Shown here piece after piece: positions 19,080 to 26,102 of a DNA stretch of 64,000 nt. Made by a program: the position numbers and the translations under genes. Origin of the DNA: Pantoea sp. AS-PWVM4 (GTDB lineage Bacteria > Pseudomonadota > Gammaproteobacteria > Enterobacterales > Enterobacteriaceae); contig NZ_ASZC01000002.1 of the NCBI RefSeq assembly GCF_000468095.1, forward strand, positions 457,979 to 521,978, written 5' to 3'. The notes beneath the pieces were generated by a model, which searched no databases, was not told the DNA's origin, and worked only from the letters and a program-made list of their open reading frames with translations. Numbering within the stretch: position 1 is the first letter of the stretch; the number at the start of each line of letters is the position of its first letter.

Positions 19080-19241
19080 TCAGTGAATGGTGCGGTTAGC
19101 ATTATTCAGGCGTTCAGCTTCTTTCTGTGCCGCCAGCGGGTTGCTGATGATTGAGCCGTCAGGCATAACCCAGCCACCCAGGATGATGCTGTAGGGAAGG
19201 GTGATAATCCCGACAACGATGTGATCGTTTGGATGCTGCAT
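19080..19241 (-). CDS. Small phage protein, possibly membrane-associated
   Basis: A 53-aa protein starting MQHPNDHIVVGIITLPYS at 19241, with GGAGAG 5 bases upstream. Its first half is hydrophobic and could insert in the membrane; the second half is charged (QKEAERLNNANR). It is the first gene of the tightly packed left-operon cluster. Confidence 0.5.
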   Translation of the reverse strand: MQHPNDHIVVGIITLPYSIILGGWVMPDGSIISNPLAAQKEAERLNNANRTIH

Positions 19242-19652
19242 ATATCTCTCCATACCGTTTTTTGGTTGCACGAATCCCTTGCCGGTATTGGCAATAAAGC
19301 AAAAAGGGATTCATTCAAATTGGCAGGTGAGCACTGCAACACTCACCGCCGCTACTCCATACCTGAAAGGATGTGTGGTGCCGGGTGCCTCCCGGTGCCC
19401 TGTGTAAGCTGACAAAGTGCAGGGCGGTGACTGATAGTATTGACGCACCTGATACTAAGGTGATTGTCAGTTTTACCGCGAGCGCTGAGCCGCATTCACC
19501 ACAACGGTAAGAGCACTGTCAGGGTGCTTCAGGCGCTATACCCGCCATCGGCCAATGCTCTTGCCTGTTGTGTGCCGGAATGTTTCACGGCGACTTACCT
19601 TTGTTGAATAACCCGCCTTGCGGCGAGTTAATTCAAAAACTGAGATTGCTGC
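19242..19652. other. Non-coding stretch in the left early operon
   Basis: About 410 bp without a good gene. It contains the imperfect repeat CCGGGTGCC/CCGGTGCCC near 19380-19402, and the stretch looks ordered rather than decayed. It could hold a leader, a small RNA or antitermination sites, but I cannot identify nut boxes with confidence. Confidence 0.45.
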
Positions 19653-20048
19653 TTAATTGACTTTTGTCGCCTGAATAGTGGCGCTACCCACATTGTTGCT
19701 ACACGAATCGTCACTAATGAAAGCCTGGAATGTTGCAGTAGGCTGTGTAACCGTGACGGTAGTCGGTGAGCTGCTGACTGTTGCACCCCAGCGCGCATTA
19801 CCCATACCACCTTGCAAAAACACACGATCAATAGGGCAACCAGTGCCGCCCTGGCAGTTCATGGTGTTAGATGACAAAGAAAAGGTGTAAGTACCCTGAC
19901 TCAGACTGAACAGAATAGGGGTACCTTTTTGAATCTGGGTATTACTGAGCGGTGGGTAAATGCAGTTGCTGATAGCACTGACATTAAACGTTTCAGCCTG
20001 GCTACCAAACGACAGCAAACCTAGGAGAAACAGGGCCTTTAATTTCAT
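19653..20048 (-). CDS. Secreted phage-encoded protein (probable moron)
   Basis: A 131-aa protein starting MKLKALFLLGLLSFGSQA at 20048 with GAGGA about 6 bases upstream. The first 18 residues are a classical signal peptide. The mature part is Ser/Thr/Gln-rich, predicted beta, with five cysteines (SNCIYPP, MNCQGGTGCPI, DDSCSNN). No family recognised. A periplasmic or surface role in lysogens is likely. Confidence 0.65.
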   Translation of the reverse strand: MKLKALFLLGLLSFGSQAETFNVSAISNCIYPPLSNTQIQKGTPILFSLSQGTYTFSLSSNTMNCQGGTGCPIDRVFLQGGMGNARWGATVSSSPTTVTVTQPTATFQAFISDDSCSNNVGSATIQATKVN

Positions 20049-20230
20049 GAAAATTCCTCTTTGATTTATAAACGAACTCAATTACCACAAAAATCAAGGG
20101 CACTTACTCCACGTCTCTAAAGCGTTCGAAAACACCCGTTTTGCAAATGCCCTTGTCGTTGTGAAAAAAGGGGCGGTTAAACCAGAGCAATCACCAGAGA
20201 AACCGCCAAACAACTACTTGCTCAAAGCGC

Positions 20231-20353
20231 CTAACACTCCACCGTCACTACACACAGATCACCATCACAAATCAGCTCAGCCTCAGGGAACAGTCTCAGG
20301 AAGGTGAGTAAGTCGGCCAGGCTGGTGTTCGCCATGTTCTTTACCATCTTCAT
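20231..20353 (-). CDS. 40-aa phage peptide downstream of PL
   Basis: Too short for routine calling but well formed: ATG at 20353, GAGGAA about 7 bases upstream, 40 codons, stop at 20231. It reads MKMVKNMANTSLADLLTFLR and ends DLCVVTVEC. It is the first reading frame after PL/OL, the place of N in lambda. It lacks the basic arginine-rich N-terminus of N proteins, so I do not call it N. Confidence 0.5.
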   Translation of the reverse strand: MKMVKNMANTSLADLLTFLRLFPEAELICDGDLCVVTVEC

Positions 20354-20385
20354 CTGATGTTCCTCAGAAATCGCTCGATAGGGTG

Positions 20386-20442
20386 ATTAAACTATATGTT
20401 TATAAATGAGTCAACTATGAGTTGATAAATATTTTGTTTACT
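20386..20442 (-). promoter_or_regulatory. PL promoter with OL operators
   Basis: On the minus strand TTGACT (20414-20409), 17-bp spacer, TTTAAT (20391-20386). Operators of form TAAAC-N5-GTTTA overlap it: 20386-20404 (centre TATAT) and 20409-20427 (TCAAC-TATGA-GTTGA), with a weaker one near 20424-20442. The hexamers equal those of PR at 21252-21280, as expected for promoters under one repressor. Confidence 0.75.
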
Positions 20443-20464
20443 TCGAGGGGCCAGGCTTCAGGCA

Positions 20465-20490
20465 TAAAAAAACCGGCACTTGGCCGGTTT
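20465..20490 (-). terminator. Terminator of the repressor gene
   Basis: On the minus strand AACCGGC-N5-GCCGGTT followed by seven T residues, 17 bp after the repressor stop codon. Confidence 0.85.
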
Positions 20491-20506
20491 ATTCATTGAT
20501 TCGGGA

Positions 20507-21199
20507 CTATTCTTTGCCAACGTCATCGGCAGAAATAAAACGTGTTGCTTTGATTATTCCTGAGACAAAGTGGATTTTTTCTACTTGGTTAACTGGTAAG
20601 GTGAAGGGCTTATGATCGTTGTTTATGCTCGTGAATTGGTAATCACCTGCGCGATTGTAATTGAGAATCTTGATCATGTTGTGACCATCTGAAGTTCTAA
20701 TGAATACTTCATCACCAGGGTGAACCTTCGTGTTTGGTTCGATCACTACAAACTCACCTGATTGGATACGGGGCCACATGCTATCCCCTCGAACCCTCAA
20801 GCCATAAGCTTCACGGTCATCGCTATAAATTCTAAGCCAACCGGCGTGAAACTCCATCATATCAATAAGCCCATCCATGCCCAGAACAGCATCACCTTTA
20901 ACGGGGATAACCCCATTCATGATGTTGCCAACTACTTCAACCTCGTTTGCAGGTTTCTGGTGTGGTGTTGAATACATCTGCTCACTTTCACCAAGAACCC
21001 AGGATAAATCCAAACCCGTAGCCGCCGAAATTTTTATGGCCGAATCTTTACCAATTTCTCCGCGCTTAAACCAGTTATTAACCGCTTGAGGTGAAACCCC
21101 CGCAATCCTCGCAAGGTCCGCTTTACTCAAATTTGCAGCCTTCAGCAGCTCATCCAGCCTTGTCGTCGCCTTACTCATAAGTGGTATCGCACTGTTCAT
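20507..21199 (-). CDS. cI: CI-type prophage repressor (S24/LexA-like)
   Basis: A repressor of the lytic promoters. The N-terminal HTH is in LSKADLARIAGVSPQAVNNW. The C-terminal S24 domain has the catalytic serine in RVRGDSMWPRIQSGEFVVIE and the lysine in GHNMIKILNY; the Ala-Gly-type cleavage site is not obvious. RecA-stimulated self-cleavage, hence SOS induction, is inferred from the family. ATG at 21199 is taken (230 aa); 21178 is an alternative. The PRM -10 (TACAAT, 21217-21212) lies so close that the mRNA may have almost no leader. Confidence 0.92.
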   Translation of the reverse strand: MNSAIPLMSKATTRLDELLKAANLSKADLARIAGVSPQAVNNWFKRGEIGKDSAIKISAATGLDLSWVLGESEQMYSTPHQKPANEVEVVGNIMNGVIPVKGDAVLGMDGLIDMMEFHAGWLRIYSDDREAYGLRVRGDSMWPRIQSGEFVVIEPNTKVHPGDEVFIRTSDGHNMIKILNYNRAGDYQFTSINNDHKPFTLPVNQVEKIHFVSGIIKATRFISADDVGKE

Positions 21200-21213
21200 A
21201 TTCAAAACTCGAT

Positions 21214-21280
21214 TGTAAACGTTCTGTTTACATAGGGGAATAAACACATAGTTGACTGCACTGTAAACTTATTGTTTAAT
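21214..21280 (+). promoter_or_regulatory. PR promoter with three OR operators
   Basis: TTGACT (21252-21257), 17-bp spacer, TTTAAT (21275-21280). Three operators lie at regular spacing: TGTAAAC-GTTCT-GTTTACA at 21214-21232 (perfect palindrome), TAAAC-ACATA-GTTGA at 21241-21255 and TGTAAAC-TTATT-GTTTAAT at 21262-21280. Centres are 23-25 bp apart, like lambda OR. The outer sites overlap PRM and PR respectively. Confidence 0.8.
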
Positions 21281-21311
21281 GTTCCTGTCAAATATAAACC
21301 GGAGATGAATA

Positions 21312-21542
21312 ATGGAAGCTTTGAACAAAGCGATTAAAGCGGCAGGTTCCGCGCGCGCTTTGGCTCTGAAACTTGGTGTATCTCCAATGACTGTAAGTTA
21401 CTGGCAGAGCCGCTCATCAGGGGTAGTACCTGCTGAGCGAGTCATCAGCATCTTCCAGATCACTGGTGTGACACCTCATGAACTTAGGCCCGATTTGTAT
21501 CCAAGCCCATCTGATGGTGTGGCTGATGTTAAACAACTCTAA
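21312..21542 (+). CDS. Cro-like regulator (YdaS family)
   Basis: A 76-aa DNA-binding protein, first gene of the PR operon. The HTH is ARALALKLGVSPMTVSYWQSR followed by the YdaS/Cro-typical PAERVISIFQITGVTPHELRP. It is divergent from the repressor and presumably binds the same operators to switch to lytic growth. Confidence 0.85.
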   Translation: MEALNKAIKAAGSARALALKLGVSPMTVSYWQSRSSGVVPAERVISIFQITGVTPHELRPDLYPSPSDGVADVKQL

Positions 21543-21573
21543 CAAACCCAGTAACTACCAAAGGAAAACCGAA

Positions 21574-22110
21574 ATGGTAGACACACTTAAAACAGCAATC
21601 CGCCTGATGTGCAAAGCTCACCCCGCTGGCCGATTGGGCATGGCTAAAGGCTTAGGCATGTCCATTGATCAGTTTCACAACCACCTTTACCGAAAGTGCC
21701 AGAGTCGTTTTTTCACGGTTGATGAGCTGATGAAGATGGAAGACCTGTCGCGCACTAACCACCTGGCTGAATACTTTGCCGCTCGTCGTCGCCTGACGCT
21801 GGTGGACATCTCATCAGTGCAGAACGTGGACAAGGTTGATCTCTTTGACATCGAACTGAAAACCAGTGCAGCCGCTGGTGAGCTTGCGACCGCCAAACTT
21901 GCAGCCGTGTCAGATGGTGTGATCGACAACCACGAACGCAAAACCCTTTCCGAGCTTTTTAACAAAAAAATCCGTCATCAGATTCACGGCTTTATGGGCT
22001 TTCTTGCGCTCTATGGCGTGGGTGTCTCGGATCATTCGGTGGATATGTTTGTAGCGAGCAATCGCAAAGCAGAGATGGCGGGAATGCATTTTGAGTCGCC
22101 GGAGGCGTGA
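21574..22110 (+). CDS. YmfL-like regulatory protein (CII position)
   Basis: A 178-aa protein starting MVDTLKTAIRLMCKAHPAGR. The N-terminal part (about 1-75, with GMAKGLGMSIDQFHNHLYRK) is an HTH like that of YmfL from prophage e14. It sits where CII lies in lambda. The C-terminal part is helical. ATG at 21574 is used because AAAGGA lies about 7 bases upstream; an upstream in-frame extension overlaps cro. Activation of lysogeny promoters is inferred from position only. Confidence 0.75.
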   Translation: MVDTLKTAIRLMCKAHPAGRLGMAKGLGMSIDQFHNHLYRKCQSRFFTVDELMKMEDLSRTNHLAEYFAARRRLTLVDISSVQNVDKVDLFDIELKTSAAAGELATAKLAAVSDGVIDNHERKTLSELFNKKIRHQIHGFMGFLALYGVGVSDHSVDMFVASNRKAEMAGMHFESPEA

Positions 22111-22205
22111 TGAAAGTTTTGACAGCGTCAGAAAGGTTGACGCCCGAGGTTGCAGCCCCAGGCGTCGGTTTGCGAGTAAATCAACTGGTATGGAGAGTTA
22201 ATCGC

Positions 22206-22547
22206 ATGAACATTTTACGCAGAAATAAGCCATCAGTGCAATTTCGCTGCCGTTTGGTAGCTGGTGCGCTGGTGTTTGAACAGAGATTACCCGCTGCTGG
22301 TGGACCCGGCAACTACCAGGAAGTGAGCATGATGGTAGTTCAGACCGAGTGGAATGATTTTTATCGTAAGCCGGAGACAGAGCATTGCGAATCCTCGACC
22401 GACGATTTACCGACAAGCGGGGCGTTCCCGTCAAAGTCATCCGCTGGGAGCCTGAATCAAACCGGGTTATCTACCTTCGCGAAAACTACGAACATGGCGA
22501 GTGCTTCAGCCCTCTTGACCAGTTCCAGCGTTACTTCAGGGAAATAG
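22206..22547 (+). CDS. Unknown phage protein overlapping the DUF4222 gene
   Basis: Starts MNILRRNKPSVQFRCRLVAG at 22206 behind GGAGAG (8-base spacing). An in-frame ATG at 22110, also with a ribosome site (GGAGG), would add 32 residues. Up to about residue 60 it reads like a real protein; the rest is Ser/Thr/Ala-rich and coincides with the out-of-phase DUF4222 frame, so it may be an unconstrained tail or a shifted overlap. Function unknown. Confidence 0.5.
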   Translation: MNILRRNKPSVQFRCRLVAGALVFEQRLPAAGGPGNYQEVSMMVVQTEWNDFYRKPETEHCESSTDDLPTSGAFPSKSSAGSLNQTGLSTFAKTTNMASASALLTSSSVTSGK

Positions 22548-22567
22548 GGGTCAGGGATGAGCGTTAA
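22385..22567 (+). CDS. DUF4222 protein
   Basis: A 60-aa protein with TTG start at 22385 and GGAG 8 bases upstream. ILDRRFTDKRGVPVKVIRW and VIYLRENYEHG match DUF4222, a small-protein family common in lambdoid early operons. It overlaps the start of the O-like gene by 11 bp and lies within the previous frame for 163 bp. Confidence 0.7.
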   Translation: MRILDRRFTDKRGVPVKVIRWEPESNRVIYLRENYEHGECFSPLDQFQRYFREIGVRDER

Positions 22568-23456
22568 ATTATCTGCATACGTCTGGGACGGATGTGCCGC
22601 ATCGGGGATGAAGATCACCAGCGTAGCCATCATGGCGCGCCTGGCTGACTTCTCCAGCGATGAGGGGCTTTGCTGGCCTTCTATCGCGACTATCGCCCGT
22701 CAAATTGGCGCTGGCCCGAGCACTGTCCGTACCTCACTGAGAAAGCTGGAAAGCGAAGGCTGGCTTACCACCACGCCGCGCCGCAAGGGCAACCGCAATA
22801 ACTCCAACATGTACCAGTTGAACGTTAAGAAGCTGCGCGAAGCTGCTGCGCTTCACCTGTCAGAATCTGACGCATCAGAATCTGACACATCAAAATCTGA
22901 CGCGTCAAAATCCGGTGCATCAGTTTCTGACGCATCAAAATCTGATGCACCAGAATCCGACAAAAACACAGGTTTTCACCCGCCAGAATCTGGCGACGAT
23001 CCGTCAGTAAATTCAAAACATGATCCATCAAGTAAAAAACCTGTTGGTCAACTGGCTGCGCCAGCCGACGAGCAGCAACCAAAAATGGATTACCAGTCCG
23101 TTATCGAGGCTTATCACGAAATCCTGCCAGAGATGGCAAAAGTGCTGGAGCTGACAACCGGACGCCGCGACAAGCTGCGTAGCCTCTGGCGCAAATTCGA
23201 TTTCACGCAAGACCGTTGGATTGCTTACCTGCGTTACATCGCGAAGCACTGCCGCTGGATGTGTGAGAACCGCGCTGACAACGCATCAGGCCGCACCTGG
23301 CGCAAAAAGAATTTCGATTACCTGATCACCGAACGTTGTTACCTGTCGGTCAAGGAAGAGCGCGCCAACGACCTGCCAAAGACTGGCGGTCAGCGTGATG
23401 TTAACCAAACCGCGAGTGTTGATTATGCGCATCCAGACGGCTGGCGGGGGGAATGA
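22557..23456 (+). CDS. Phage replication initiator (O-like)
   Basis: A 299-aa protein with an N-terminal winged HTH (about 20-90: IATIARQIGAGPSTVRTSLRK), a low-complexity SD/SE/SK-rich linker (about 100-136) and a C-terminal domain with FTQDRWIAYLRYIAKHCRWM, as in lambdoid O-type proteins. The linker is encoded by seven 15-bp iterons, the arrangement of lambda ori within O. No P-like helicase loader is obvious next to it. Confidence 0.85.
   Translation: MSVKLSAYVWDGCAASGMKITSVAIMARLADFSSDEGLCWPSIATIARQIGAGPSTVRTSLRKLESEGWLTTTPRRKGNRNNSNMYQLNVKKLREAAALHLSESDASESDTSKSDASKSGASVSDASKSDAPESDKNTGFHPPESGDDPSVNSKHDPSSKKPVGQLAAPADEQQPKMDYQSVIEAYHEILPEMAKVLELTTGRRDKLRSLWRKFDFTQDRWIAYLRYIAKHCRWMCENRADNASGRTWRKKNFDYLITERCYLSVKEERANDLPKTGGQRDVNQTASVDYAHPDGWRGE
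22860..22964 (+). repeat. Seven 15-bp iterons, candidate phage origin
   Basis: Seven contiguous 15-bp units with consensus TCARAATCTGACGCA start at 22860, 22875, 22890, 22905, 22920, 22935 and 22950. They lie in frame inside the O-like gene, so each unit adds five residues of the linker. A looser copy is near 22982-22998. Position and in-gene location match lambdoid replication origins. Confidence 0.65.
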
Positions 23457-23866
23457 TGAACACAGAAACGTTGATTCTGACTCACCTGATGAGTTTTCCC
23501 GGTCAGACCCCTGCGCAGATTGCCAATGCAATCGGACGCACCCGCAGCACTGTTGGCGCATCTCTGCCAGTGATGGTTGCTGTTGGTGATATCTGGAGTG
23601 ATGCCGAAGCCCGTTACTACACCGCAGAGCCAGCAGGCGAGGGTGATGAGAAATACATTGCGCTTTGTGACGAGGCATATCGCCTTCAAGAGCGGAATTT
23701 ATGGAACCCAGCCGCGCACGTCTGGCATCAGGCCCAAGAGGCAACACTCAAGCCGGGGCTACGCGAGAAGGCACGAATCAAGGCAATCCTGTGTGTCGAG
23801 AGGGCCAGAGAGAAAGACCCTCGACCTGGTCCTGATCCTTTCTGCCGCAGGGGTAACTTCCGATGA
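23453..23866 (+). CDS. PerC-family transcriptional regulator
   Basis: A 137-aa protein with two parts: an N-terminal HTH (about 15-45, TPAQIANAIGRTRSTVGASL) and a PerC-like domain (about 65-115, AYRLQERNLWNPAAHVWHQA). PerC-type proteins of E. coli pathogens are phage-derived activators of host genes. The start overlaps the O-like stop (ATGATGA). Confidence 0.75.
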   Translation: MMNTETLILTHLMSFPGQTPAQIANAIGRTRSTVGASLPVMVAVGDIWSDAEARYYTAEPAGEGDEKYIALCDEAYRLQERNLWNPAAHVWHQAQEATLKPGLREKARIKAILCVERAREKDPRPGPDPFCRRGNFR

Positions 23867-23985
23867 AAGCAGCCATACAGCGCCACTGGCGGCGCAATGA
23901 AGATTTCTACCGTGGAGCACGTCCTGCGGTCCTGATGATAACCGGTCTGATTTTTGCCCTGGCATGGGAGCTGACACACCAATGA
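23863..23985 (+). CDS. 40-aa membrane peptide
   Basis: Forty codons starting ATG at 23863, overlapping both neighbours by 4 bp. MKAAIQRHWRRNEDFYRGAR is basic and followed by one hydrophobic helix (AVLMITGLIFALAWEL), so it is a probable single-pass inner-membrane peptide. Tight coupling supports translation; function unknown. Confidence 0.5.
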   Translation: MKAAIQRHWRRNEDFYRGARPAVLMITGLIFALAWELTHQ

Positions 23986-24812
23986 GTAATTTACTTCAGG
24001 TTTATAAAAACAAAGACGACAACGAAACAAACATCACTGTCCGCAAAACTTACCTGCTGGGCGTGGATGAACTCTACATCGAGCCGGGTTACAACGTCCG
24101 AGAGATTGACCAGACACACGTTGAAGAATTCCGCGACGCGTTTATCGCCGGTGAGCACGTTCCGCCGCTGACCGTTCAGGTGACAGAGCAGGGCGTTAAG
24201 ATTATCGACGGCCATCACCGCTGGCACGGCGCGAAGCTGGCACAGGCAGCAGGCCATGAAATCCGCCTGGAGTGCAAAGACTTTGTAGGCAGTGAAGCCG
24301 ATCGCATTGCATTCATGGTCACAAGCAGCCAGGGCAGGGCACTGGAACCGCTGGAACGTGCCGCCGCGTATCAGCGCATGATCAATCAGGGCTGGGAACC
24401 GGCAGAAATTGCGAAGAAAGTTAAGCGCTCAGTGGCAGATGTCGATCATCACCTCCAGTTACTTACTGTGGGTGACGGCCTGATCGCTATGGTCAAAACC
24501 GGGGAAGTTGCCGCGACGACCGCTGTAGCAATGGTCCGGGAGCATGGAGCCAAAGCCGAGACGGTAGCCAGAACCCAACTGGAGAAGGCCAAAGCCAGTG
24601 GCAAGAAGAAGCTGACCCGTTCCGCTGCTATCCCTGAGTTCAGCCCCATTCGAGCGCGTAGACTACTGGAAATAATTTTCCACAATGCAGTTTCATCTGC
24701 GGATGAGGGAAAACTGATTCTTTCTCTGCCACTCGAATATCAAAGAGAAATTGAGCTAATCATCTGTGAATTCCATGACTTTCTGAAATCAGAAAAAGGG
24801 GAGTGTCAATGA
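23982..24812 (+). CDS. ParB N-terminal-domain phage protein
   Basis: A 276-aa protein starting MSNLLQVYKNKDDNETN. The ParB/Noc N-terminal domain spans about 25-115, with IIDGHHRWHGAKLAQAAGHE (ParB box) and EPLERAAAYQRMINQGW. The HTH is about 125-165 (EIAKKVKRSVADVDHHLQLL). The organisation resembles partition or RepB proteins, but no ParA is present. In this early operon it more likely acts in replication or regulation. Confidence 0.8.
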   Translation: MSNLLQVYKNKDDNETNITVRKTYLLGVDELYIEPGYNVREIDQTHVEEFRDAFIAGEHVPPLTVQVTEQGVKIIDGHHRWHGAKLAQAAGHEIRLECKDFVGSEADRIAFMVTSSQGRALEPLERAAAYQRMINQGWEPAEIAKKVKRSVADVDHHLQLLTVGDGLIAMVKTGEVAATTAVAMVREHGAKAETVARTQLEKAKASGKKKLTRSAAIPEFSPIRARRLLEIIFHNAVSSADEGKLILSLPLEYQREIELIICEFHDFLKSEKGECQ

Positions 24813-25321
24813 GTGCTATTGATTTCTATTCGGATTTGAATGATGCAAAGGGCCACCTGCATGAAATGGCTGATGCAATTAGCTCTATCAAAGTTAACGA
24901 TGAAAACAGCTTATTGCTACGTGATTACGCAGAAGAAAACGTAAGCCTTGCCTACTGCATATTGGAAGAATTGCTTCATGATAATAACCGTCATAGCAAT
25001 GAATTGATAATCAATGGTGTTGTCATCAATAAATTCGAGGACAAGTTGTATTGTGCTAATGATCTTCACAAAGCCAGCGGAAATGAAAACAGGCACCGAC
25101 CACAGTATTTTCTAAGCACTCATACTGCTAAGACAATTATCACTTCTTTGCCTGGTGAATCATGGACAAAAGTTCATATCATCAAAGGCGGTTCAGTTCA
25201 GGGCACCTATGCTTGCCGGGAGCTGCTTTTCGCCTACGCAATGTGGATTAATCCTGAACTGTTTGTCCGAGTCCTTCGTGAGCTTCATTTGGTTGATGCA
25301 ATTAAGAAGGGAGCTAAATGA
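24809..25321 (+). CDS. KilA-N domain protein
   Basis: A 170-aa protein starting MSAIDFYSDLNDAKGHL at 24809 behind GGGGAG. The first 65 residues are helical. The KilA-N DNA-binding domain follows (about 70-165), with NKFEDKLYCANDLHKASG and KGGSVQGTYACRELLFAYAM ending in WINPELFVRVL. KilA-N proteins are widespread in phages, usually with regulatory or anti-host roles. Confidence 0.85.
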   Translation: MSAIDFYSDLNDAKGHLHEMADAISSIKVNDENSLLLRDYAEENVSLAYCILEELLHDNNRHSNELIINGVVINKFEDKLYCANDLHKASGNENRHRPQYFLSTHTAKTIITSLPGESWTKVHIIKGGSVQGTYACRELLFAYAMWINPELFVRVLRELHLVDAIKKGAK

Positions 25322-25740
25322 AATTAACCCCTAAACAGCGCGCTGAATTGCGCATGAAATTTGGTGGCCGGTGCGCTTATTGCGGTTGTGATTTGCCTGA
25401 AAAGGGCTGGCACGCTGACCACGTAGAGGCGGCGTTGCGCAAGTGGGGGTTTGGCCCCCGCCAGGCAGATGGCACACGAAGAACGGTTGCCACTGGCGAG
25501 CACTGGAAGCCCGAAAACGATGTTATGGAAAACCTGTTTCCGGCGTGCGCACCGTGCAACCTCTTCAAAGCCACATTCAGCCTTGAAGGATTCCGGGAGC
25601 AAATCGCAGAGCAGGCAGAACGGGCGAGACAATACAGTGTTAATTTTCGTACAGCCGAGAGATTCCGGCAGATTCAGGTAACTGCATCACCGATTGTTTT
25701 CTGGTTTGAACGATACCAGCAGCAGGAGGGCGCGGCATGA
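25318..25740 (+). CDS. HNH-type nuclease-like protein
   Basis: A 140-aa protein. GRCAYCGCDLPEKGWHADHV carries the first zinc knuckle and the DH of an HNH motif, and NLFPACAPCNLFKATFSLEG the second knuckle and catalytic N region. It overlaps KilA-N and rusA by 4 bp each. Cleavage of DNA is inferred from the fold; the phage role is unknown. Confidence 0.8.
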   Translation: MKLTPKQRAELRMKFGGRCAYCGCDLPEKGWHADHVEAALRKWGFGPRQADGTRRTVATGEHWKPENDVMENLFPACAPCNLFKATFSLEGFREQIAEQAERARQYSVNFRTAERFRQIQVTASPIVFWFERYQQQEGAA

Positions 25741-26102
25741 AGTTAACCCTGCCATTCCCTCCAACAGTAAACACCTACTGGCGTAACACGCCAAAGGGAG
25801 TATTAATCAGCGCCTCCGGGCGCTCTTTCCGTTCCAGTGCGATTTACAGCGTGCTGGAGCAGTTAAAGCGCCGCCCCAAGCCGATCACTACTGACGTTCA
25901 GGTGAATGTGATCCTGTACCCGCCAACCCGATTAAGGCGCGACCTGGACAACTACCAGAAAGCGCTATTCGACAGCCTGACGCATGCCGGTGTCTGGAAA
26001 GACGACAGCCAGATTAAGCGAATCATCATTGAGTGGGGGCCGATCATCAAAGGCGGCAAAGCTGAAGTGACGATCACTGACTATCAGGCGGTGGCTGCAT
26101 GA
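25737..26102 (+). CDS. rusA: Holliday-junction resolvase RusA family
   Basis: A 121-aa RusA endodeoxyribonuclease that resolves Holliday junctions during phage recombination. It has the N-terminal PFPPTVNTYWRN and the catalytic acidic cluster in RRDLDNYQKALFDSLTHAGV plus D in WKDDSQI, the usual metal-binding aspartates. It overlaps its neighbours by 4 bp. Confidence 0.93.
   Translation: MKLTLPFPPTVNTYWRNTPKGVLISASGRSFRSSAIYSVLEQLKRRPKPITTDVQVNVILYPPTRLRRDLDNYQKALFDSLTHAGVWKDDSQIKRIIIEWGPIIKGGKAEVTITDYQAVAA

Noticed and set aside
20041..20060. Longer start for the secreted protein (20081)
   Set aside because: It would place 11 residues before a perfect signal peptide; the ATG at 20048 has the ribosome site.
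22825..23082. Minus-strand frame opposite the iterons
   Set aside because: A repeat-driven open frame (ILMRQ repeats) with no ribosome site; explained by the 15-bp iterons.
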